Assembly (NCBI RefSeq): GCF_036518555.1
Contig: NZ_DATDMY010000312.1
Location: forward strand, 1 to 32,207
Reading direction: 5' to 3'
Length of the DNA stretch: 32,207 bases
Source: Dokdonella_A sp036518555
GTDB lineage: Bacteria > Pseudomonadota > Gammaproteobacteria > Xanthomonadales > Rhodanobacteraceae
Made by a program: the position numbers and the translations under genes. The notes under the pieces are model-generated. The model did no database searches and had not been told where the DNA came from. It saw nothing but the letters and a program-made list of their open reading frames with translations. This document shows positions 16,227 through 24,508 of this stretch, piece by piece. Each line of letters starts with the position of its first letter. Positions within the stretch are counted from its first letter, which is position 1.

Positions 16227-17693
16227 GTGCGCCTCGCATGCGCCGGGCGCACCACCGGGGCACCCACCCCAGACCTCGAGGTCACTCCCCTGTTCGAACG
16301 ATCCAGAAAAGGCGAGCGCGCGCTGCTGCTGCAGCCGCAAGCTCCCGGTCGCGCCGATCCGCTCGCGCTCGATGAGTTCGCCGAGCTCGCACGCTCCGCC
16401 GGGGCGACGGTCGTCGGCACCCTGACCGCGCGCGTCGAACGGCCCAATCCGCGCTACTTCGTCGGTACCGGCAAGGCGCAGGAGCTGCGCGACCACAAGC
16501 TCGCGCTCGACGCCGACATCATCCTCGTCAACCATGCGTTGAGCCCGGTGCAGGAGCGCAATCTCGAGAAGCTCACCGAGTGCCGCGTGGTGGACCGCAC
16601 CGGCCTCATCCTCGACATCTTCGCGCAGCGCGCGCGCTCGCACGAAGGCAAGCTTCAGGTCGAGCTCGCCCAGCTCAAGCACATGTCGACGCGCCTCGTG
16701 CGCGGCTGGACCCACCTCGAGCGCCAGCGCGGCGGTGCGATCGGCCTGCGTGGTCCCGGTGAAACCCAGCTCGAACTCGATCGCCGCTTGCTCGCCGAAC
16801 GCGTGAAGCAGTTGCAGAAGCGCATGGAGAAGGTCGAGACGCAGCGCGCGACCGCGCGCCGCTCGCGCGAGCGCAACGAGCTGCCCGTGGTCGCGCTCGT
16901 CGGCTACACGAATGCCGGCAAGTCGACCTTGTTCAACGCGCTCACGGGTTCGGCCGTGTATGCCGCGGACCAGCTCTTCGCGACGCTCGATCCGACCCTG
17001 CGCCGGCTCGACGGGCTCGACTGCGGGCCGGTCGTGCTCGCCGACACGGTCGGCTTCATCCGCGATCTGCCGCACGACCTCGTCGCGGCTTTCCGTTCGA
17101 CGCTCGCCGAAGCGCGCGAAGCGGACCTGCTCCTGCACGTCGTCGACGCGTCCGACCCGGAACGCGACGAGCGCATCCTCGACGTCGAGCGCGTGCTCAA
17201 GGAGATCGGCGCGGATGGGCTGCCGCAGATCCTCGTCTACAACAAGATCGATCTGCTCGACGCCGGAGCCGACGCCCACGCGGACATCGAGCACGGCGTG
17301 CGGTCGACGACGGCGGTACCGGGGGCCGCATCGGCAAATGCCGGGCGGGTGGACTACCTCGACGGCGGCGAATTGCCGCGTGCGTGGGTGTCGGCGGTCA
17401 GCGGCGCGGGCATCGACGGCCTGCTGCGTGCGATCGGCGGTCGCCTCGGCGACGAGCGCGTGCGCGCCGAGTTGCTGCTGCCGAGCGACGCCGGTCGCCT
17501 GCGTGCGCGCCTGCACGAGCAAGGCCTCGTCGCGGACGAGCGCGTCGACGAGCACGGCTGGCTCATCCGCATCGATGCGCCGCGCGCGCTGGTCGAACCG
17601 CTGTTCGGACTGCCCGGCGGCGACGGCGACTGGCTGCGCGCCCGTTTGCTTGCCGCAGCGGATGCCCCTACCTACAATCGGGCGACGACATGA
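16227..17693 (+). CDS. hflX: Ribosome-associated GTPase HflX
   Basis: HflX is a GTPase that splits stalled 70S ribosomes. Reading from GTG 16227 gives 488 residues; the family-like N-terminus (LFERSRKGERALLLQP) begins only 21 codons later at CTG 16290, which has GAGG 8 bp upstream, so I favour CTG as the real start (467 residues). An N-terminal HflX domain (YFVGTGKAQELRDHK; HALSPVQERNLEKLTECRVVDRTGLILDIFAQRARSHEGKLQVELAQ) is followed by the helical RGPGETQLELDRR element and the G-domain: GYTNAGKST (about 226-234 from GTG), DTVGF and NKID. A poorly conserved insert (GADAHADIEHGV...YLDGG) lies between NKID and SAVSG. It is in the hfq cluster, 154 bp after hfq. No ATG in frame fits the family start. 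Confidence 0.93.
   Translation: MRLACAGRTTGAPTPDLEVTPLFERSRKGERALLLQPQAPGRADPLALDEFAELARSAGATVVGTLTARVERPNPRYFVGTGKAQELRDHKLALDADIILVNHALSPVQERNLEKLTECRVVDRTGLILDIFAQRARSHEGKLQVELAQLKHMSTRLVRGWTHLERQRGGAIGLRGPGETQLELDRRLLAERVKQLQKRMEKVETQRATARRSRERNELPVVALVGYTNAGKSTLFNALTGSAVYAADQLFATLDPTLRRLDGLDCGPVVLADTVGFIRDLPHDLVAAFRSTLAEAREADLLLHVVDASDPERDERILDVERVLKEIGADGLPQILVYNKIDLLDAGADAHADIEHGVRSTTAVPGAASANAGRVDYLDGGELPRAWVSAVSGAGIDGLLRAIGGRLGDERVRAELLLPSDAGRLRARLHEQGLVADERVDEHGWLIRIDAPRALVEPLFGLPGGDGDWLRARLLAAADAPTYNRATT
16278..16292 (+). promoter_or_regulatory. Ribosome-binding site and CTG codon that probably start hflX
   Basis: GAGG at 16278-16281 lies 8 bp before CTG 16290-16292. The CTG codon sits exactly where homologues have their initiator methionine (M/L-F-E/D-R-S-R-K-G-E). 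Neither the upstream GTG (16227) nor any other conventional codon has a comparable site. Confidence 0.5.
17650..17678 (+). promoter_or_regulatory. Sigma-70 promoter for hflK-hflC inside the end of hflX
   Basis: TTGCCG (17650-17655) and TACAAT (17673-17678) are separated by exactly 17 bp, the best sigma-70 pair I found on the plus strand. It overlaps the last codons of hflX. A transcript from near 17685 would have a leader of about 200 nt before hflK. Confidence 0.6.
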
Positions 17694-17741
17694 TCGGGCT
17701 TGCGCGATCGCTCATGGCGCGCTCGTCCGATCGCCGCCCGC

Positions 17742-17759
17742 GCGATCATCGGTGATCGC
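17742..17759 (+). other. Hairpin in the hflX-hflK gap
   Basis: GCGATCA (17742-17748) and TGATCGC (17753-17759) form a 7-bp stem with a TCGG tetraloop, 48 bp after the hflX stop and within the predicted hflK leader. No T-run follows, so it is more likely a leader structure than a terminator. Confidence 0.4.
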
Positions 17760-17884
17760 CGCCTCGGAGCGGTACTCATGCGCCGCGGCTGCGATGGGCA
17801 CGCGTCCGGAAAGCGGCCATCGCCGGCCGCACCCTTCGACGAACAACGGTGTCGGCAAGATTGCTGTCAGCGAGGTGTTGGGCA

Positions 17885-18925
17885 ATGGCATGGAATGAAC
17901 CCGGGAGCGGCAAGCAACGCGATCCGTGGAAGGACGGCGGCGGAAACCGGCCATCGCCCGATTTCGACGCCGTGGCACGCCGCGTGCGGGACTTCTTCAA
18001 TCGCCTGTTCGGTGGCGGCGGCGGCGGTTTCGCGGTCGCATTGGTCGGTGCGCTCATCGCCTGGTGCGCTTGGGACAGCATGGTGCGCGTCAATGCGAGC
18101 GACACCGGCGTCGTGCTGCGATTCGGCCGTTTCTCGCGCCTGATGACGCCGGGTATCAACTTCAAGTTTCCGCGACCGGTCGAGAGCGTCGTGTCGGTGC
18201 CGGTCGGCAAGACGCTGCAGACGAACGACCAGGTGCGGATGCTGACCAAGGACGAGAACATCGTGCTCGTCGACTTCAACGTGCAGTACCGGATCAGCGA
18301 TCCGCAGCTGTTCCTGTTCGGCGTGCGCGAACCGGACGGCACCCTCGGCCAGGCTGCGGAGAGCGCGGTACGCACGGTGATCGGCAGCAGCGACATGGAC
18401 ACGATCCTGTCCGGTCAACGCAGCGAGCTCATGGTACAGGCCAAGCAGCTGCTGCAGGCGAACCTCGACCAGTACAAGGCCGGCCTGTCGATCAGCGAAC
18501 TCAACTTCCAGAACGTGCGTCCGCCGCAGGACGTCAAGGACGCGTTCGACGACGCCAATCGCGCGCTGCAGGACAAGCAGCGTGCGGAAGAGGAAGCGAA
18601 GGCCGATGCGAGCCGCGTGGTGCCCGAGGCGCGCGGCGACGCCGCCGCGGTGCGGGCGGAAGCGGAAGGCTACAAGAGCAAGGTCGTCGCACGCGCCGAG
18701 GGCGACGCGCAGCGCTTCAATCTCGTCGAGTCGCAGTACAAGGCGGCGCCCGAGGTCACGCGCAAGCGCCTCTACCTCGAGACGATCGAACAGGTCGTCG
18801 GCAACACGCCGAGGGTGATCGACCTGTCGTCCGGCAAGAACATCCTCAACCTGCCCGGAGCGCCCGACGCGCGCGTGCCCGCGGCGACCGTCATCACGCC
18901 CGACGCGGGCAAGGGAGGCCACTGA
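17885..18925 (+). CDS. hflK: HflK, membrane regulator of FtsH protease
   Basis: The 346-residue protein is anchored by one N-terminal membrane segment (about 49-68, FAVALVGALIAWCAWDSMVRV) after a glycine-rich cytosolic head that begins MAWNEPGSG...DRDPW-like, as in E. coli. The periplasmic SPFH/prohibitin domain follows (DTGVVLRFGRFSRLMTPGINFKFPRP), then a long charged helix rich in Ala, Glu and Arg. HflK and HflC form a large cage around FtsH and modulate its proteolysis of membrane proteins. ATG 17885 has GAGG at 17872-17875; the frame is open to 17849 upstream, but the family N-terminus is at 17885. The stop overlaps the hflC start (TGATG), so the two are translationally coupled. Confidence 0.95.
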   Translation: MAWNEPGSGKQRDPWKDGGGNRPSPDFDAVARRVRDFFNRLFGGGGGGFAVALVGALIAWCAWDSMVRVNASDTGVVLRFGRFSRLMTPGINFKFPRPVESVVSVPVGKTLQTNDQVRMLTKDENIVLVDFNVQYRISDPQLFLFGVREPDGTLGQAAESAVRTVIGSSDMDTILSGQRSELMVQAKQLLQANLDQYKAGLSISELNFQNVRPPQDVKDAFDDANRALQDKQRAEEEAKADASRVVPEARGDAAAVRAEAEGYKSKVVARAEGDAQRFNLVESQYKAAPEVTRKRLYLETIEQVVGNTPRVIDLSSGKNILNLPGAPDARVPAATVITPDAGKGGH

Positions 18926-19785
18926 TGCGTACCGTACCGGTCGTCGCGTTGCTCGTGGCGCTGCTCGTCGCGGCGAATTCGATGTTCGTCGTCAAGGAAG
19001 GGCAGACCGCGATCCTACTGCAGTTCGGCCGCATCGCCCGCACCGGCTACGATCCCGGCCTGCATTTTCGCATTCCGCTCGTGCAGCAGGTGCAGAAGTT
19101 CGACAAGCGCGTGCTTTCGCTCGACTCGGCACCCGAGCGCTATCTCACGTCGGAAAAGAAGGACGTCAACATCGACTTCTTCGTCAAGTGGCGCATCGCC
19201 GACCCGGCGAAGTTCTTCGTCGCGGTCGCCGGCGACGAGAACAACGCGCAGCGGCTGGTCGTGCCGATCGTCAAGGAAGGCCTGCGTACCGCGGTCAATT
19301 CGCGCACGCTGCAGGAACTCGTTTCAGGAGGCCGCGCCGACGTGACGCAGCACCTCGTCGCGGACGCGAACGGCAAGACGCAGGGCCTCGGCATCGACGT
19401 GCTCGACCTGCGCATCAAGCGCATCGACCTTCCCGAGGATGGCACGGTGATCGGCTCGGTCTACGAACGCATGCGTTCGGAGCGCAAGAAGGTCGCCAGC
19501 CAGCTGCGCGCCGAAGGCGAGGAAGCTGCGCGCGGGATCAGGGCCGACGCCGCACGGCAGGTCCAGGTGATCACCGCCGAGGCGTATCGCGACGCGCAGA
19601 AGACGCGCGGCGAGGGCGACGCCGCGGCGGCGCAGATCTACGCGGGCGCCTACGGTCGCGATCCCGAGTTCTACGCGTTCTACCGCAGCCTGGAGGCGTA
19701 CAAGCAGGCGCTCGTCGGTCCGGGTGGCACGCTCGTGCTCGACTCGAAGTCCGAGTTCCTGCACTACCTGCAGGAAAGCAAGTAG
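18925..19785 (+). CDS. hflC: HflC, membrane regulator of FtsH protease
   Basis: The 286-residue partner of HflK starts at ATG 18925, sharing the A of the HflK TGA. It has an N-terminal membrane anchor (VPVVALLVALLVAANSMFVV, residues 4-23), an SPFH domain (VKEGQTAILLQFGRI...DPGLHFRIPLVQQVQKFDKRVLSLD) and a helical C-terminal half (MRSERKKVASQLRAEGEEAARGIRADAARQVQVITAEAYRDAQKTRGEGDAAAA). FYAFYRSLEAYKQAL...LVLDSKSEFLHYL is the conserved end. GGGAGG lies just upstream of the start. In the same operon, 3 bp separate its stop from the DUF2065 start codon. Confidence 0.95.
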   Translation: MRTVPVVALLVALLVAANSMFVVKEGQTAILLQFGRIARTGYDPGLHFRIPLVQQVQKFDKRVLSLDSAPERYLTSEKKDVNIDFFVKWRIADPAKFFVAVAGDENNAQRLVVPIVKEGLRTAVNSRTLQELVSGGRADVTQHLVADANGKTQGLGIDVLDLRIKRIDLPEDGTVIGSVYERMRSERKKVASQLRAEGEEAARGIRADAARQVQVITAEAYRDAQKTRGEGDAAAAQIYAGAYGRDPEFYAFYRSLEAYKQALVGPGGTLVLDSKSEFLHYLQESK

Positions 19786-19788
19786 CGC

Positions 19789-19974
19789 GTGGGCGACGCC
19801 CTCGCGAGCGCGCTCTGCCTGGTGCTCGTGCTCGAGGGGCTGTTCCTGTTCGCTGCGCCGGACGCCTGGAAGCGCATGGCCGAACAGCTGCAGCAGATCG
19901 AACCGCGTCGCCTGCGTCTGTACGGCGGCGGCATGGTCGTGCTCGGGCTGATCCTCCTCCGGATCGTCCACTGA
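19789..19974 (+). CDS. DUF2065 (YjeT-like) small membrane protein
   Basis: The 61-residue protein has two hydrophobic segments (about 5-22, ASALCLVLVLEGLFLFAA, and 45-60, YGGGMVVLGLILLRIV) joined by a charged loop with P-x-x-W-x-x-M (PDAWKRMAEQLQQIEPRRLRLYG). This matches the DUF2065/YjeT family, which almost always lies between hflC and purA in proteobacteria; function unknown, perhaps linked to HflKC/FtsH. It starts at GTG 19789, three bases after the hflC stop, with AGGAAAG upstream at 19772-19778. hisZ, found in this position in some genera, is absent. Confidence 0.9.
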   Translation: MGDALASALCLVLVLEGLFLFAAPDAWKRMAEQLQQIEPRRLRLYGGGMVVLGLILLRIVH

Positions 19975-20015
19975 CCGCCGTCGCGGGCACGCGTGTGCTC
20001 GGCCGCGACACGCAC

Positions 20016-20021
20016 TACAAT
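20016..20021 (+). promoter_or_regulatory. Possible -10 element (TACAAT) upstream of purA
   Basis: TACAAT at 20016-20021 stands out in the GC-rich 199-bp gap before purA. The best -35 at 16-bp spacing is TGTGCT (19994-19999), which is weak. It would give a leader of about 145 nt. Confidence 0.35.
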
Positions 20022-20173
20022 TCCCGGCTCAGCACGGCGACCCGGCCCGGTCCGGCATCGCCTGCGTCGTGCCGTCTCGATACCCTCCGCGAATGCCCGC
20101 CCACGGGTTCCGCCGGGGATCGGCGTCCGGTCGCGCGCGTCGTGCCACTCACTCTCGTAGCAGGAACGTTCGC

Positions 20174-21466
<1,293 letters not shown>

Positions 21467-21492
21467 GTCCAGCGCGGACGCGACACGGGCGA

Positions 21493-21508
21493 CGGCCGGG
21501 ACCGGCCG
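21493..21508 (+). other. GC-rich stem downstream of purA
   Basis: CGGCCGG (21493-21499) and CCGGCCG (21502-21508) form a tight inverted repeat starting 27 bp after the purA stop. No T-run follows. It may slow or end transcription. I see no gene in the rest of the gap up to 21646. Confidence 0.35.
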
Positions 21509-21646
21509 GCCCGGCAAGTGGGTGCGATCGGACTGCGCGACGAAGGCTGCGCGCGCGAAGGGCGGCGTCGTCCATCGCCGTGCCGTGAAGAAAGCCGCGC
21601 GTACGCCCGCGGCGCTATCGTTCGGCGACGGGCGTTGCGCTGCGCC

Positions 21647-21865
21647 TCAGGCGCTCTTCGACTCGCGCTGGGTCCGGAAGCGCTCGAGAGCCGCCTTGAG
21701 GGCATCGGTGCGATCGCGCATGAGCTTGAGCTTCACGCGCGCTTCGATCACCTTGAGCTTGAACTCGTCGCGTTCGACCGGCCCCACGACCGCCGTCGCC
21801 GACCCCGGGCCCCTGAGGCGGGCCAAGGCCGCGTTCCAGTCGCGCGAGTCGAACTTGGCGGTCAT
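21647..21865 (-). CDS. Small helical protein of unknown function
   Basis: The 72-residue product is not one I recognise. The N-terminus contains S/T, W and a short G/P-rich patch (DSRDWNAALARLRGPGSATAVVGPVERD), followed by a continuous charged amphipathic helix (EFKLKVIEARVKLKLMRDRTDALKAALERFRTQRE), likely a coiled coil or a nucleic-acid-binding helix; the predicted charge is clearly basic in this half. ATG 21865 is chosen because GAGGA precedes it at 7 bp; a GTG at 21889 would add eight residues. It converges on purA from the right and diverges from the PAS-GGDEF gene. Codon use agrees with its neighbours, so it looks like a genuine gene. Confidence 0.6.
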   Translation of the reverse strand: MTAKFDSRDWNAALARLRGPGSATAVVGPVERDEFKLKVIEARVKLKLMRDRTDALKAALERFRTQRESKSA

Positions 21866-21914
21866 CGAATCGTCCTCACTTGCGGTCACTGCGTTTCGCC
21901 CCGATCCTCACGGT

Positions 21915-21947
21915 CGCGGTGCCAATCTGTCGCACATCGGCACCGCG
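21915..21947. other. 9-bp inverted repeat in a divergent promoter gap
   Basis: CGCGGTGCC (21915-21923) and GGCACCGCG (21939-21947) are exact inverted copies around 15 nt. They lie 50 bp upstream of the small helical gene and 137 bp upstream of the PAS-GGDEF gene, so the repeat could be an operator for either. Confidence 0.4.
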
Positions 21948-22084
21948 GACTGTGACGCTCGCCACGGGACGTCATTCAGGCAGGGTGGACGGTAGCATGG
22001 GGGCGGCAGGCGGCGGACGTCGATCGCGAGGAGTCGCGCGGACGACCGGCGCAGCGTGTCGCGACGGCCCCGGGAGCAGCAGCG

Positions 22085-23032
22085 ATGGCGAACGAGAGGA
22101 ATCCACCGACGGCGGGCGTCGATCCGGACGTTTACCGGACCCTGCTCGAATCGACGCGCGCGATCCCGTGGAAGATCGACTGGAGCACGATGCGCTTCGC
22201 CTACATCGGGCCGCAGATCGAGGCCCTGCTCGGGTGGGCTCCCGCGAGCTGGGTCACCGTGCAGGACTGGGCCGAGCGCATCCATCCGGACGATCGCGAT
22301 CGCGTCGTCCAGTACTGCGTGGCGCAATCGCAGGCGGGCGTCGACCACGAAGCCGACTACCGCGCCCTGACGCCGGCCGGCGATTACGTCTGGATCCGTG
22401 ACGTCGTGCACGTCGTGCGCGACGCCGCGGGTACCGTCGAGGCTCTCGTCGGCTTCATGTTCGACATCAGCGAGCGCAAGCGCACCGAAGAGCGGTTGCT
22501 CGGACTGCAGGCCGAGCTGCAGGACCTCTCGTTCAAGGATGCGCTCACGGGGCTCGCGAACCGGCGACGCTTCGACGAAGTGGTCGAGCGCGAATGGGCC
22601 GAGGCGAAATCGAATGCGCAGCCGCTTTCGCTGGTCATGATGGACATCGACTTCTTCAAGCAATACAACGACCACTACGGCCATCTGCAGGGAGACGCGT
22701 GCCTGAAGCAGGTGGCGGACCTGCTGTTCGGCGCGACGCAGGGTGGTCGGAATTTCCTCGCGCGCTTCGGCGGCGAGGAGTTCGCGCTCGTGCTTCCCGA
22801 AACCCGGGCGGAATCCGCGCGGAAGATCGCCACGCGCTGTCGTGACGCGATCACCCGCGCGCGCATCCCGCACGCGGCGTCGGCGATCGGGGAATGCGTC
22901 ACGATCAGCCTCGGCGTCGGCACGGAGGTGCCGCGCGACGAGCGCGGGCTCATGTCGTTCATCGAGACGGTGGACCGGCGCCTCTACCTCGCCAAGCAGC
23001 AGGGGCGCGACCGCATCGTCGCCGAGGGCTGA
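22085..23032 (+). CDS. Soluble PAS-GGDEF diguanylate cyclase
   Basis: The 315-residue protein has an N-terminal PAS_3-type sensor (about 30-135: IDWSTMRFAYIGPQIEALLGW, HPDDRDRV, DYRALTPAGDYVWIRDVVHVVRDAAGTVEALVGFMFDISERK) and a GGDEF domain (about 148-315: DALTGLANRRRFDE, MMDIDFFKQYNDHYGHLQGDACL). The active-site loop is GGEEF (229-233), expected to make c-di-GMP from two GTP. No membrane segment is seen. The RxxD inhibitory site that normally lies five residues before GGEEF is missing (GGRN there), so product inhibition should be lost. ATG 22085 follows GGGAG. It stands alone between a divergent small gene and the DUF3182 gene; no EAL or effector gene is near. Confidence 0.9.
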   Translation: MANERNPPTAGVDPDVYRTLLESTRAIPWKIDWSTMRFAYIGPQIEALLGWAPASWVTVQDWAERIHPDDRDRVVQYCVAQSQAGVDHEADYRALTPAGDYVWIRDVVHVVRDAAGTVEALVGFMFDISERKRTEERLLGLQAELQDLSFKDALTGLANRRRFDEVVEREWAEAKSNAQPLSLVMMDIDFFKQYNDHYGHLQGDACLKQVADLLFGATQGGRNFLARFGGEEFALVLPETRAESARKIATRCRDAITRARIPHAASAIGECVTISLGVGTEVPRDERGLMSFIETVDRRLYLAKQQGRDRIVAEG

Positions 23033-23058
23033 TCGGCTCCGGCCCGCATCCGCGCCTG

Positions 23059-23077
23059 CGGCTCGTTCCCCGAGCCG
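23059..23077 (+). other. Terminator-like hairpin after the GGDEF gene
   Basis: CGGCTCG (23059-23065) and CGAGCCG (23071-23077) form a 7-bp stem with a 5-nt loop, 26 bp after the stop. There is no T-tract, so an intrinsic terminator is not established. Confidence 0.35.
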
Positions 23078-23190
23078 GCGCCGTGCGCGCCTGACGCGCT
23101 CCGCCATTCACGGCCTGCCCCGAAGGTACGTGGCGAAACCTTGCGCGGTCGCGCGGACCTGCGAGCGCGCTGGAAAACCGTTCGCACGGC

Positions 23191-23205
23191 GTGAAATCAT
23201 TTCAC
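23191..23205. promoter_or_regulatory. Perfect palindrome upstream of the DUF3182 gene
   Basis: GTGAAATCATTTCAC is a perfect inverted repeat (7-bp arms around one C) in a 269-bp gap that is otherwise GC-rich. It lies 96 bp before the DUF3182 start codon. It looks like an operator for a dimeric regulator. The arm spacing (GTGA-N7-TCAC) is one base longer than a CRP/Clp site. Confidence 0.55.
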
Positions 23206-23301
23206 ACTGCCTCGTCGCGAACGCGCGCTGCGACGCCACGGCATCGCTTGGCATGGTGCCTGCTTCGATGCTCGCAGCTCTCATGCCGGAAGGTCACCAC
23301 G

Positions 23302-24411
23302 ATGAGCATCGAAGAACTGCAGTTCCGCGGAGCGGGCCGTGTCGAGGCTGTCATGCGCAACGAACCGGAGTACGATTCCGGGACGGCATGCCTCGGTCAT
23401 ACCGCCGAGCGCATCGCGCGACTGCTGCAGTACGAATACGGCGGGGCGCCGCGCGACGACCGTCAGCGCATCTACTTCGTGCCCGATCACACCCTCACGC
23501 TCGCCGAAGCGGCGCGACTGGGCATCCGCTCCGAGCTCGACCTTTACGGGGGCGTCGTACCGTACGCCTTCGTCGCCACGCGCGCGGCGACGCATCCACC
23601 GGTGTCCGCGGACGCGGTGGTGCCGCAGACCTGGTCGTACGCGCTCGCGCGCATGCTGGCTTCGAGCGTGCTGCGCGGCTACTCGGCGTTCTCCGTCATG
23701 GATGCGTGCATCGCCGCCAAGCGCCTGTTGCGCAGCGGCCCGGTGCGCATCCATTGCGGCGACGCCGAGCCGGCGCAGGCGGGCGAGACGCTGTACGACA
23801 TCGATGCCTGCATCGAGGCGATCGAGGCCATTCCCGTGCTCGAACTCGGCGTGCGCGGCGTCGTCGTCGAGCACGCACTCGCCGAGGAGACCGTGCACGT
23901 CGTCGGCAGCGCGCGCATCGGCGCGCAGTCGATCAGCTACGTCGGCACGCGTCGCGCTCCGCGCATCGCGTACGGCCGTGCCGTCCACGCCGGATGCGAC
24001 CTCGTCGTCGTGCAGGGTGACTTCGCCGCGCTCGACCGCGTCGGGCTCGATGCCGACGAGCGCGCGGCCGTGTTGAAGGCAGCGCACTACGATGCGGCCC
24101 TCGCGCACGCGTATCGCCCGTCGTTCGCTTCGCGCCGCTGCTACGACGTCGTGCGCGGTCGCAATGCGCATGACGAGGTGCGCATGGGCGTGTGCGGGCA
24201 GCTCTGGCGCTGTTCGGCCGAGAGCCCGGCCGAGGTGGCCGCGATGCTCGCCTTCCGCGACGTGCCCGGGCTCGCGTGCGTCCGGGCGTCGACCTGCGAG
24301 GCGATCGGCGAGGTGGACGTTCCCGCGGGCGCGATGGTCTATCATCGATCGTGCGACGACGCCGGCGGCACCGTGACGCGCTACTGCACGATCGACATGC
24401 ATGCGTCCTGA
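23302..24411 (+). CDS. DUF3182 family protein
   Basis: The 369-residue product matches what I know of the DUF3182 family: an early block (HTAERIARLLQYEYGG), then YFVPDHTLTLAEAARLGIRSELDLYGGVVPYAFVATRAATHPPV, GYSAFSVMDACIAAKRLLRSGPVRI, then YVGTRR, GCDLVVVQGDF, a central YDAALAHAYRPSFASRRCYDVVRG and a C-terminal AFRDVPGLACVRASTCEAIGE. Function is not established; the layout suggests an ATP-grasp-like fold (inference). The stretch after GPVRI (HCGDAEPAQAGETLYD) does not show the lysine- and glycine-rich loop I remember from other members, so nucleotide binding may be lost here. ATG 23302 follows AAGG at 6-9 bp. The frame is open upstream to 23191. It is just ahead of the kinase-like gene. Confidence 0.8.
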   Translation: MSIEELQFRGAGRVEAVMRNEPEYDSGTACLGHTAERIARLLQYEYGGAPRDDRQRIYFVPDHTLTLAEAARLGIRSELDLYGGVVPYAFVATRAATHPPVSADAVVPQTWSYALARMLASSVLRGYSAFSVMDACIAAKRLLRSGPVRIHCGDAEPAQAGETLYDIDACIEAIEAIPVLELGVRGVVVEHALAEETVHVVGSARIGAQSISYVGTRRAPRIAYGRAVHAGCDLVVVQGDFAALDRVGLDADERAAVLKAAHYDAALAHAYRPSFASRRCYDVVRGRNAHDEVRMGVCGQLWRCSAESPAEVAAMLAFRDVPGLACVRASTCEAIGEVDVPAGAMVYHRSCDDAGGTVTRYCTIDMHAS

Positions 24412-24508
24412 AGCCACGCTGGGGCCGCACGCGTCCGCCACCGGGACGGTCTCCCCGACGGCCTGCTCCGGACGGCGCAGGCACCGCCCGTCCACAGCGA
24501 GGCACGCC

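Noticed and set aside
23191..23205. Clp/CRP binding site
   Set aside because: GTGA and TCAC are separated by 7 bp rather than 6, and the outer T/A pair is not symmetric.
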